Shown here one piece after another: positions 50,362 through 61,456 of a stretch of DNA of 64,000 nt. The translations under genes and the position numbers were made by a program. Source of the DNA: Segatella paludivivens DSM 17968 = JCM 13650. GTDB lineage: Bacteria > Bacteroidota > Bacteroidia > Bacteroidales > Bacteroidaceae. Where the stretch lies: positions 88,327-152,326 of the forward strand of contig NZ_KB890671.1 of NCBI RefSeq assembly GCF_000373185.1. Reading direction: 5' to 3'. Position 1 is the stretch's first letter; each line of letters opens with the position of its first letter. The notes under the pieces were generated by a model that was given only the letters and a program-made list of their open reading frames with translations, searched no databases and was not told where the DNA came from.

Positions 50362-53061
50362 ATGAAAATAAGTTTTAATATAGACTATGAGACTGTCTTT
50401 GGTGAAGAGATTTTGCTGAATGTTGTCGAAAGAGTCAAAAATGTGAAAGATAAACTTTCCCAATTCAGAATGAACAATGTTCATGGTAAGCATTGGTGGT
50501 ACGACCTAAATAAGTCTACTTCCTCACAAAATTCAGTCATCGACTATTTCTATAGTGTTGATTGTGATGGAAATGAAAAGCGTCATGAATGGTTCACACA
50601 ACCTCATCGTCTTGAAATAAGTGCTGATAACGGTAAGTGTTATAAGGTTTTCGATCGTTGGATTGATATCCCTGAGGATTCTTATTTATACAGTTCAGCC
50701 TTTACAGAGTGCGTAAATAAGCGTGAACTTTCAACTCCCTTACCTTCTAATTTTTCAAGAACTCTTCGTCTTATCGTTAGAGCTCCGCAGTTACGTGACA
50801 ATAAAAGTCTTGCGATTGTCGGAAAGGATGCTTCCCTCGGTGCATGGGATGTCTTCAAGGCAATACCAATGTGCGAGCATAATTATAATGAATGGGTTGT
50901 AGATATAGATGCTTCAAAATTGAAGTATAATAAACTTGAATTTAAATTTGCTGCTATTGATAACGATGATAATCAGAATACACTTTGGGAAACAGGATTA
51001 AATCGTGAAATAAACTTGGTTGATATTGTTGATGGTGATGTTGCTGTTTATTATCTTGATCAAGCTTTCTTTGAGATTTCTGATCTTAAATTAGCTGGAA
51101 CCCTTGTTCCTGTATTCTCTTTGCGTTCGAATGTAAGTTTCGGTATAGGTGATTTTGGTGATTTGAAAAAAGCAATCGACTGGATAGCTGCTACAAATCA
51201 ACGTGTGCTTCAGGTCCTACCTATTAACGATACTACGATCACTCATACTTGGACAGACTCATATCCATATAGTTGTATAAGCATCTTTGCTCTCCATCCG
51301 CAATATGCCGATCTCACTTTGCTCCCTAAAATAAAGAATGGGCAAAAGTCTTCTGAATTTGAATCTTTACGTATTCAACTCAATTCACTTACACAGATAG
51401 ACTATGAGAAGGTAAACGATGCCAAGCTAAAATATCTTCAGGAAATATATCTTCAAGAAGGCAAACATATATTCAATAGTGTTGAATTCAAGAAATTCTT
51501 TGCTGAAGCCGAATCATGGCTTGTTCCTTATGCACAGTATTGCTGCCTGAGGGATAAATATGGTACAGCAGACTTCTCTAAGTGGAACGGTCATTCTGTG
51601 TGGAATGAGAATGAGCGCAAGGCTCTGTCTAAACCTGGAAGTAAGGAATATAAAGAGGTTGAATTCTTCTATTTCGTTCAATATATCCTCAACTCACAGA
51701 TGGAGTCTGTTCACGAATATGCACGTTCTAAGGGCGTAATCCTCAAGGGTGACATTCCTATCGGTGTAAACCGCAATGGATGTGATGTCTGGATGGAACC
51801 AAAATACTTTAATCTTAATGGACAGGCAGGTGCTCCTCCTGATGATTTTTCAGTAAACGGTCAGAATTGGGGATTCCCAACATATAATTGGGATGAGATG
51901 ATTAAGGACGATTGTGCATGGTGGGTACATAGATTCCAAAACATGAATAAGTTTTTTGATGCCTATCGCATCGACCATGTGCTTGGTTTCTTCCGTATAT
52001 GGGAAATTCCTGTAGATGCTGTTCATGGACTGCTCGGACAGTTCTCTCCAGCTTTGGGCTTGACTCGCGAGGAAATTGAGGCTTATGGACTGCATTTTAA
52101 TGAGGAACATTTTACGAAACCATTTATCAGTGATTGGATTCTTGATCGTGTATTCAAGGAACATGCTGGTGAGGTAAAGGATAAATACCTTAACTATTCT
52201 CATGATGATATTTGGGTGATGAAACCTGAATATGATACTCAGCGTAAAGTTGAGGCTGCTTTTGAAGGTAAAACTTCGGATACAGACACATGGGTTAGAG
52301 ATGGACTTTATTCATTGATAAGCAATGTGTTGTTTGTCCGTGATCACAAGGATTATAATAAATTCCATCCTAGAATCAGTGCTCAGTTTGATTTCACTTA
52401 TGAGGCACTATATGATGGTGATAAGGAGATCTTCAACCGTATATATAATGATTACTTTTATCGCCGTAACAACCAGTTCTGGTATCGTGAGGCAATAAAG
52501 AAACTTCCTAAACTCGTTCAGGCAACACGTATGCTTGTGTGCGCTGAGGATTTAGGTATGGTTCCAGACTGTGTGCCTTGGGTGATGAACGAATTGAAGA
52601 TATTGAGTCTCGAACTACAAAGTATGCCTAAGGATTCTAGTGTAAGATTCGGACATCTCAGTCGCAACCCTTACCGCTCTGTATGCACAATCTCTAGTCA
52701 CGACATGCCGACGCTTCGTCAGTGGTGGGATGAGGATATTGAGCGCACTCAGGCTTATTATAATTCGATGCTCTATCGTGGTGGTGCGGCTCCGCATCCA
52801 CTTCCTGGTTGGTTGGCTCGCGACATTATAAGCCGTCATCTCACTTCACCTAGCATACTTTGTGTTTTGTCAATTCAGGATTGGCTGTCAATAGATGAGA
52901 AACTTCGACTTGCTGACCAGAATGCTGAGCGCATAAATATTCCAGCTAACCCAAAACATTACTGGCGTTATCGCATGCATGTGAAAATAGAAGACTTAAT
53001 CAACAACATAGATTTCAAGGAAAATATTACAGAACTAATAAATCAATCAGGACGAAAATAA
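50362..53061 (+). CDS. malQ: DPE2-like GH77 4-alpha-glucanotransferase
   Basis: The enzyme moves maltosyl/glucosyl units between maltodextrins in the cytoplasm. From ATG 50362 (MKISFNIDYE) it is 899 residues; an upstream TTG adds 11. Two N-terminal starch-binding CBM20-like regions (about 1-120 and 130-225, with VGKDASLGAWD in the second) precede the GH77 domain (SLRSNVSFGIGDFGDLKKAI, about 254-273). The nucleophile is in YRIDHVLGFF (Asp538) and the acid/base Glu in AEDLGM (about 729), separated by an insertion as in plant DPE2. SHDMPTLRQWW closes the site. It heads the rightward degradation operon. Confidence 0.93.
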   Translation: MKISFNIDYETVFGEEILLNVVERVKNVKDKLSQFRMNNVHGKHWWYDLNKSTSSQNSVIDYFYSVDCDGNEKRHEWFTQPHRLEISADNGKCYKVFDRWIDIPEDSYLYSSAFTECVNKRELSTPLPSNFSRTLRLIVRAPQLRDNKSLAIVGKDASLGAWDVFKAIPMCEHNYNEWVVDIDASKLKYNKLEFKFAAIDNDDNQNTLWETGLNREINLVDIVDGDVAVYYLDQAFFEISDLKLAGTLVPVFSLRSNVSFGIGDFGDLKKAIDWIAATNQRVLQVLPINDTTITHTWTDSYPYSCISIFALHPQYADLTLLPKIKNGQKSSEFESLRIQLNSLTQIDYEKVNDAKLKYLQEIYLQEGKHIFNSVEFKKFFAEAESWLVPYAQYCCLRDKYGTADFSKWNGHSVWNENERKALSKPGSKEYKEVEFFYFVQYILNSQMESVHEYARSKGVILKGDIPIGVNRNGCDVWMEPKYFNLNGQAGAPPDDFSVNGQNWGFPTYNWDEMIKDDCAWWVHRFQNMNKFFDAYRIDHVLGFFRIWEIPVDAVHGLLGQFSPALGLTREEIEAYGLHFNEEHFTKPFISDWILDRVFKEHAGEVKDKYLNYSHDDIWVMKPEYDTQRKVEAAFEGKTSDTDTWVRDGLYSLISNVLFVRDHKDYNKFHPRISAQFDFTYEALYDGDKEIFNRIYNDYFYRRNNQFWYREAIKKLPKLVQATRMLVCAEDLGMVPDCVPWVMNELKILSLELQSMPKDSSVRFGHLSRNPYRSVCTISSHDMPTLRQWWDEDIERTQAYYNSMLYRGGAAPHPLPGWLARDIISRHLTSPSILCVLSIQDWLSIDEKLRLADQNAERINIPANPKHYWRYRMHVKIEDLINNIDFKENITELINQSGRK

Positions 53062-55254
<2,193 letters not shown>

Positions 55255-55264
55255 TGTTTATATT

Positions 55265-57172
55265 ATGAATATAAAATCCTTATATATGGCAGCATTGTCA
55301 GCTTTGCTATTTCAGTTTGCTCAAGCACAGGATGTCTTTAATGAGATGTCTTACAGTCCTGAGCAGACTGTTTTTAGTCTGAACTCACCTGATAAGGGTG
55401 TTGTTCGCATATACGACAGTGGTATTTCAGGCAAGTTGCTCAAGACCATAAGGATGAAGAGCGACGGTGCTGATAAGTGGAAAGCAATTGTAAAAGGCAA
55501 TCTCAAGGGAAAGTTCTATACGTTTGATATTGGCAATGGAGAGACTCCTGGCGTTTTTGCAAAGGCAGTTGGAGTTAATGGCAGACGTGGAGCAATCCTT
55601 AACATGTTTGAGACAAATCCTGATAACTGGGATGCTGATGTGCGACCGTTGATAAAGTCGCCTGCCGATCTTGTTATCTATGAAATGCATTGGCGTGATT
55701 ATTCTATTGATGCGTCTTCTGGGATAATCAATAAGGGTAAGTTTCTTTCTTTAACCGAACCGAGAGCGATTGAACATCTTAAACAATTGGGTATTAATGC
55801 TGTTCATGTTTTGCCTTCTTTTGATTATGCATCTGTTGACGAGACACACCTTGACAGCGCACAGTATAATTGGGGGTATGATCCTGTTAATTTCAATGTT
55901 CCTGATGGTGGATATTCCACAGATCCTTATTCTCCGGTAAAGCGCATCAATGAGTTTAAACGCATGGTGCAGGCTTTGCATAAAGCAGGTATAAGGGTTA
56001 TCCTTGATGTTGTGTATAATCATACGTTCGATCTCAAAAACAGCAACTTCGAGAAGACGTATCCTGGATATTACTATCGCTATAATGCTGACGGAACCCC
56101 GTCAAACGGTTCTGGATGTGGAAATGAAACGGCTTCTGAAAAGCATCTCATGCGCAGCTTCATGCTTGAGAGTGTAAAATATTGGATTAACGAATATCAT
56201 ATTGATGGTTTCCGTTTCGATCTCATGGGGGTACATGACATTGAAACGATGAACGAGATACGTGCAGAGGTAAATAGCATAGATCCTACAATCTTTATAT
56301 ATGGAGAAGGATGGAGTGCCGGTAATTGTGCATATCCCGTAGAGAAACGTGCTGTAAAGGCAAACATATTAGAGATGCCTGGAGTGGCTGCTTTCAGCGA
56401 TGACATGCGCGATGCTCTTCGTGGTCCTTTTAACGACGATCATAAAGGTGCGTTTCTTGCAGGCAATGCCGGTGAGGAAGAAAGTCTAAAGTTTGGTATC
56501 GTTGGTGGTATCATGCATCCAGAGGTAGACATGCAGAAGGTAAACTATGACAAGAAACCTTGGGCTTTGCAGCCAACCCAGCAGATTAGTTATGTGAGTT
56601 GTCATGATGATATGTGTCTCGTTGATCGTATAAAGACTTCGGTTTCTAATATTGATACCGATCAGATTATACGTCTTGACGAGTTAGCTCAGACGGCGGT
56701 GTTCCTCTCTCAGGGTGTACCGTTTATGCTTAGTGGTGAAGAAATGCTGCGCGACAAGAAAGGTGTGCATAATTCTTTCAATTCACCCGATAGTATAAAT
56801 AGTATTGACTGGAATAATATGGATAAGTATCCACAGGTGTTTGAATATTATAAGAACTTGATACAGCTTAGGAAGAATCATCCTGCTTTTCGCCTCGGTG
56901 ATGCTGATTTGGTGAGAGCCAAACTTAATTTTCTTCCTGTTCAGCCATGTATGGTAGGTTTTATATTAAAAGACAATGCTGGTGGTGACGAGTGGAAAAA
57001 TATCATCGTACTGTTCAATGGTAATAATTCTCCCTGTGACGTTGAGGTTCCTCAGGGTGAGTATACCGTTGTCGGTTGTGATGGAGTGATTAATGAAAAT
57101 GGATTAGGACAGCTTGCTGGCGGCAAAGTTACCGTAGATGCACAGTCTGCCTTGATAATGTATAATAAATAA
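55265..57172 (+). CDS. Type I pullulanase (GH13)
   Basis: The 635-residue secreted enzyme has a signal peptide (about 1-21, FAQAQ), an N-terminal beta-domain (about 25-115) and a GH13 barrel with the type I pullulanase signature YNWGYDP (about 200-206). Catalytic segments are DVVYNHT, GFRFDLMGVH (nucleophile Asp), YGEGWSAG (acid/base Glu) and SCHDDM. It hydrolyses alpha-1,6 branches of starch or pullulan. It lies 10 bases after the GH97 gene and 6 before the neopullulanase gene, so all are co-transcribed. Confidence 0.93.
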   Translation: MNIKSLYMAALSALLFQFAQAQDVFNEMSYSPEQTVFSLNSPDKGVVRIYDSGISGKLLKTIRMKSDGADKWKAIVKGNLKGKFYTFDIGNGETPGVFAKAVGVNGRRGAILNMFETNPDNWDADVRPLIKSPADLVIYEMHWRDYSIDASSGIINKGKFLSLTEPRAIEHLKQLGINAVHVLPSFDYASVDETHLDSAQYNWGYDPVNFNVPDGGYSTDPYSPVKRINEFKRMVQALHKAGIRVILDVVYNHTFDLKNSNFEKTYPGYYYRYNADGTPSNGSGCGNETASEKHLMRSFMLESVKYWINEYHIDGFRFDLMGVHDIETMNEIRAEVNSIDPTIFIYGEGWSAGNCAYPVEKRAVKANILEMPGVAAFSDDMRDALRGPFNDDHKGAFLAGNAGEEESLKFGIVGGIMHPEVDMQKVNYDKKPWALQPTQQISYVSCHDDMCLVDRIKTSVSNIDTDQIIRLDELAQTAVFLSQGVPFMLSGEEMLRDKKGVHNSFNSPDSINSIDWNNMDKYPQVFEYYKNLIQLRKNHPAFRLGDADLVRAKLNFLPVQPCMVGFILKDNAGGDEWKNIIVLFNGNNSPCDVEVPQGEYTVVGCDGVINENGLGQLAGGKVTVDAQSALIMYNK

Positions 57173-57178
57173 ATACCA

Positions 57179-59095
57179 ATGAAGCAATTTATATTCAGTA
57201 TCAGTTTATTATTGTCTGCAATGACAATGAATGGTGCAGTAAAGGTTAATAAGGTCGAACCTGCAAACTGGTTTGTCGGGATGAAAAATCCTTCCCTTCA
57301 GTTAATGGTTTATGGTAAGGATATTAAGAATGCCGATGTAAAGGTTGACTACAATGGAGTAAAGGTAGACAGTGTGGTGCGTCTTGATTCACCAAACTAT
57401 CTCTTAGTTTATCTTAATGTTGGTGAGGCAAAGGCTGGTGAGATGCCTTTGAAATTTATCAACGGAAAGTCTTCTTTTACAATGAAGTATCAGTTGAAGA
57501 ATAGGGCAATGGAAGGTGATAAGCGTCATGGCTTCTCTAATTCAGATGTGCTTTATATGCTCATGCCAGACCGTTTTGCTTCTGGTAAAAATATAACGAA
57601 GCCTTTGAAAGGGATGAATAAGTATGTTGTAGACCGTTCTATGCCTAGTCTTCGTCATGGTGGCGATATAGCTGGAATACGCCAACATCTTGATTATTTC
57701 AATCAATTGGGAGTTACAGCTTTGTGGTTCACTCCTGTTTTGGAAAACAACTCTCCTGATAATAATGGTTTCAGCACTTATCATGGTTATGCTACAACTG
57801 ATTATTATCGTGTAGATCCACGCTTCGGAACAAATGATGAGTATAAGGCTCTCATTGATGATGCCCATAAGCATGGACTGAAAGTCGTAATGGATATGAT
57901 TTTCAATCATTGTGGATTTGAGCATCCTTGGATTGCCGATATTCCTTCTGCCGACTGGTTCAATACATCAGACTGGCTAAAGGAGAAAAAACTTGATGGT
58001 CGCAATCCTATGACCGGTTTCGGTGCAAAGGACGGTAAGTCAAAATATTTCCAGACAAGCTATAAGCTCACTCCGGTATTAGATCCTTATGCAAGCAAAA
58101 TTGATTTGCACGAAACTGTTGATGGTTGGTTTGTTCCAAGTATGCCTGACCTTAATCAGCATAATCCGCATGTCATCAAATATCTTATCCAAAACAGTGA
58201 ATGGTGGATAGAAACTGTTGGTATTGATGGAATCCGAATGGATACATACCCTTATGCCGACAGAAAAGCGATGTCTTTGTGGATGAAGACTATTGACAAT
58301 GAATATCCGAATTTCAACACTGTTGGTGAAACTTGGGTAACGGAACCAGCTTATACAGCTGCATGGCAGAAAGATTCAAAGTTGTCTGATGTCAACAGTT
58401 ATCTCAAGACAGTTATGGATTTCAGTTTCTACGACAAGATAAATAAGGCGAAAAATGAAGAAACTGATGATTGGTGGAATGGACTTAACCGAATTTATAA
58501 TAGTTTCTGTTATGATTATCTCTATGAGAATCCTTCCAATGTAATGGCATTCATTGAAAATCACGATACTGATCGCTTCCTTGGTAATGGTAAAGACACG
58601 CTTGCTCTTAAACAGGCGCTATCAATATTACTTACAGTGAACCGTACTCCTCAACTATATTATGGAACAGAGGTGCTTATGAACGGTACAAAGGAAAAAA
58701 CTGATGGTAATGTGAGAAAAGATTTCCCTGGAGGTTTTGCCGGAGATTCTCATAATGCTTTTACAGCAGAGGGTAGGAGTGAGGCAGAAAATGCAATGTT
58801 TAATTGGGTTAGTAGACTGCTACATTGGCGTCAGAACAATGAAGTAATCACCAAGGGTAAGCAGATACAGTTCGTTCCTTTCAAAGGTGTTTATGTCATT
58901 GCCCGCCAATATGGAGATAAGACAGTTCTTACAATTCTTAATGGAACAACTAAGGAAGTTTTAATGCCTGTTTCTAGATATGCTGAGGTTATTGGCAGTA
59001 ATGTTTCTGCCAAGGATGTCATCACTGGAAACAGTGTTGATATTTCAAAAGATATAAAATTACAGCCTCGCCAATCAATGATTATTGAGTTTTAG
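57179..59095 (+). CDS. susA: GH13 neopullulanase/cyclomaltodextrinase (SusA-like)
   Basis: The 638-residue protein has a signal peptide (about 1-19, MNGA), an N-terminal cyclomaltodextrinase-type domain (about 22-105) and a GH13 barrel starting LYMLMPDRFASG (about 124-135). Catalytic segments are MDMIFNHCG, GIRMDTYPY (nucleophile), VGETWV (acid/base) and IENHDTDRF. A C-terminal beta-domain ends the protein. It cuts alpha-1,4 bonds in maltodextrins and cyclodextrins in the periplasm. It is the last gene of the malQ operon, before a strong terminator. Confidence 0.92.
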   Translation: MKQFIFSISLLLSAMTMNGAVKVNKVEPANWFVGMKNPSLQLMVYGKDIKNADVKVDYNGVKVDSVVRLDSPNYLLVYLNVGEAKAGEMPLKFINGKSSFTMKYQLKNRAMEGDKRHGFSNSDVLYMLMPDRFASGKNITKPLKGMNKYVVDRSMPSLRHGGDIAGIRQHLDYFNQLGVTALWFTPVLENNSPDNNGFSTYHGYATTDYYRVDPRFGTNDEYKALIDDAHKHGLKVVMDMIFNHCGFEHPWIADIPSADWFNTSDWLKEKKLDGRNPMTGFGAKDGKSKYFQTSYKLTPVLDPYASKIDLHETVDGWFVPSMPDLNQHNPHVIKYLIQNSEWWIETVGIDGIRMDTYPYADRKAMSLWMKTIDNEYPNFNTVGETWVTEPAYTAAWQKDSKLSDVNSYLKTVMDFSFYDKINKAKNEETDDWWNGLNRIYNSFCYDYLYENPSNVMAFIENHDTDRFLGNGKDTLALKQALSILLTVNRTPQLYYGTEVLMNGTKEKTDGNVRKDFPGGFAGDSHNAFTAEGRSEAENAMFNWVSRLLHWRQNNEVITKGKQIQFVPFKGVYVIARQYGDKTVLTILNGTTKEVLMPVSRYAEVIGSNVSAKDVITGNSVDISKDIKLQPRQSMIIEF

Positions 59096-59115
59096 TTTAG
59101 CAGTGGCATTTATAT

Positions 59116-59170
59116 AATAAAGTCTTAACTCCTTGATATTATTATTTAGGAGTTAAGACTTTATTCATTA
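59116..59170 (+). terminator. Terminator of the malQ-susA operon
   Basis: A perfect 18-bp stem (59116-59133 with 59148-59165; arms start aataaagtcttaactcct) and a 14-base loop. Because the stem ends in AATAAAG/CTTTATT it may work in both directions. Confidence 0.8.
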
Positions 59171-59263
59171 ATATATCTTTGATGTATTTCTTTAGATATT
59201 TACAAATTGCAGAAAAAATCAACCTCCTGCAAAATTCTTTAAAACAGACTATGAATCAGAATG

Positions 59264-61336
59264 CTATTGAGTAATTAAATCAAATTCAGCATAACCGATA
59301 TTATCATTATTCTCAATATTCTTCACTGCTTGAAACTTAACATAACGTGCATTGATTGCCGCAAATGTTTTGGTTTGTCTAAGTGGGTTGTTCTTGATAT
59401 TAGAGAACTCTCCCTGACTTACTAATTTCCAATTAATGTTATCCGTTGAAACATAAAAGCGATAGGCATTGATTATTCCCGGACCCCATAGGGTTGGATC
59501 TGGAAGATACCTGAAACCACTTACATTTAGGTTCGCTCCTAAATCTATTACTATATCGGCTGGAAGTTTGGTGCCTTTGGGCTGATGCCATGATGATGAA
59601 GGATCGCCGTCTAGTATATTTATAGCTTTGGCATCGGTAGTACTTATTATCTTCCAACTGGTACGTGGCAAATCAAACTTTTCGGTACATACAGGGCTGC
59701 TCTTACCTGATTTGACATCGTAAGCTATGGCCTTGACTTCTATCTTGCCTGATGTATTGAACGGTTTAGTATACTTATGCGATCTCACGGTTGGTAATGT
59801 GCCGTCTGTAGTATAATAGATACCCGATTCTTTATCGGCGGGAATGATTATAACTTTTCCGTCTTTGGCTCGGATTATTGACGGTTGGGTCAGTATCTGA
59901 GGTGCATCGTATATGCCTATGTTTGAGATGACAGGACAACACTTTGAGTCGGTTATTGTGATACGTACTTTTGATGCCTTTACAGACGGGAAACATAGTA
60001 TTCTCTTATATCCTATTGTTGTGGCATCAGCTATTTTATGCCATTTTCCTTGTGTGAAAGCATCTATGGTGAACGACTTTACGCGCTGACCAAGGCGACT
60101 GTACTCCTGTATCATAAAACGATTGAAGGTGGTGGACATACCTAAGTCTATAGTGAGTGATGCTCTAGTTACACTATCGTCTGTTGCCCAATATGTGTCT
60201 TTATTATTATCAATGACATTAGCTGCAGCGAACTTTTTGCTATTGGCGCGTGTATTTGAGGCTGTAGCTTTCTTACCGATAGCAAGATTATATCTGAAGG
60301 TTTCGCTGACCTCCTGGGCGAACTCTTTGCCGGCCTTGGCGTCGCTTGGATGTATAAGACCTTGTGTGTCGATTGGAAAATTGAGCAGCAACGTGCCATT
60401 GCGACCTACTGAAGTATAGTAGATATCCATAAGTTGGGATAATGATTTTACCTTAGTGTCTTCGCTTGGATGGTAGAACCATTCTGGGCGGATAGAGGTG
60501 TTAACCTCCGCCGGTACCCACGAGTCTCCATTCTCCACACCATAGTGCAACATCGCATAAGGTGTATCGCCTTTAGCATTCATTGTGCTCCAGTTGGTTT
60601 CGCCTACATTACCGGCTTCGGTACCTACCCAACGTACATCTGCACGATCGCCTCCATCATTCCAGATGATTATATTAGGTTGCAAACTCCTTATCAACTT
60701 GTATGTATTCTGCCAATCATAATATGTCTTTGGATCTATCTTACGTTCTTCCCGAGCACCTCCATAATATCCGGTACCTCCATTGGCACCATCAAACCAT
60801 ATCTCGAAGATATCGCCATAGTTGGTAAGAAGTTCTGTAAGCTGATTTCTGAAATATTTAATATACTCTGGTTTACCGTAATCAGGGCTATTTCTATCCC
60901 ACGGAGAAAGATATATGCCTAATTTCAGGCCATACTCCTTGCAGGCATCCGACAATTCTCGTACAATATCACCCTTGCCGTTTTTCCATGGACAGTTTTT
61001 TATAGAATAATTAGTATACTTTGATGGCCACAGACAGAAGCCGCTATGATGTTTGGCGGTAATGATGATGCCTTTCATACCCGACTCTTTGCATACTCTG
61101 ACCCATTGGCGGCAATCTAATTTGGTAGGATTGAATATATGGGGATCTTCATCGCCATTGCCCCACCACTGATCTGTATATGTGTTTACAGAGAAATGTA
61201 CAAAGGCATATCTCTCCATCTCCTGCCATTTCAATTGATTATCACTTGGAGTTGGTCCACAAGGTTTAGGTGCTGTCTGTGCCGAAGCAAATACAAACAT
61301 AAATACCGAAAATAATAACACAAATGTTCGTTTCAT
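59264..61336 (-). CDS. GH29 alpha-L-fucosidase with discoidin-like modules
   Basis: The 690-residue secreted enzyme has a signal peptide (about 1-19, VFASA) and a GH29 barrel (about 30-345) with FVHFSVNTYTDQWWG near 45, AKHHSGFCLWPS (about 95-106) and EIWFDGANGGTG (about 179-190), which carries the nucleophile Asp. After it come an F5/8 type C (discoidin) module (about 350-480), a chitobiase/beta-hexosaminidase-type beta-sandwich (about 485-555) and a second F5/8 type C module (about 560-690). It removes fucose from host or plant glycans. It follows the GH42 gene after about 120 bases. Confidence 0.9.
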   Translation of the reverse strand: MKRTFVLLFSVFMFVFASAQTAPKPCGPTPSDNQLKWQEMERYAFVHFSVNTYTDQWWGNGDEDPHIFNPTKLDCRQWVRVCKESGMKGIIITAKHHSGFCLWPSKYTNYSIKNCPWKNGKGDIVRELSDACKEYGLKLGIYLSPWDRNSPDYGKPEYIKYFRNQLTELLTNYGDIFEIWFDGANGGTGYYGGAREERKIDPKTYYDWQNTYKLIRSLQPNIIIWNDGGDRADVRWVGTEAGNVGETNWSTMNAKGDTPYAMLHYGVENGDSWVPAEVNTSIRPEWFYHPSEDTKVKSLSQLMDIYYTSVGRNGTLLLNFPIDTQGLIHPSDAKAGKEFAQEVSETFRYNLAIGKKATASNTRANSKKFAAANVIDNNKDTYWATDDSVTRASLTIDLGMSTTFNRFMIQEYSRLGQRVKSFTIDAFTQGKWHKIADATTIGYKRILCFPSVKASKVRITITDSKCCPVISNIGIYDAPQILTQPSIIRAKDGKVIIIPADKESGIYYTTDGTLPTVRSHKYTKPFNTSGKIEVKAIAYDVKSGKSSPVCTEKFDLPRTSWKIISTTDAKAINILDGDPSSSWHQPKGTKLPADIVIDLGANLNVSGFRYLPDPTLWGPGIINAYRFYVSTDNINWKLVSQGEFSNIKNNPLRQTKTFAAINARYVKFQAVKNIENNDNIGYAEFDLITQ

Positions 61337-61456
61337 ATTAATATATTGTTTTTATACTCAGAAGGTAATACATTAAATATTTACCTTATAATATTATCAA
61401 GAACTTTTCTACCATTACTATTCTGTTCCTATCCACATGTTTCCACATATGTCGTC

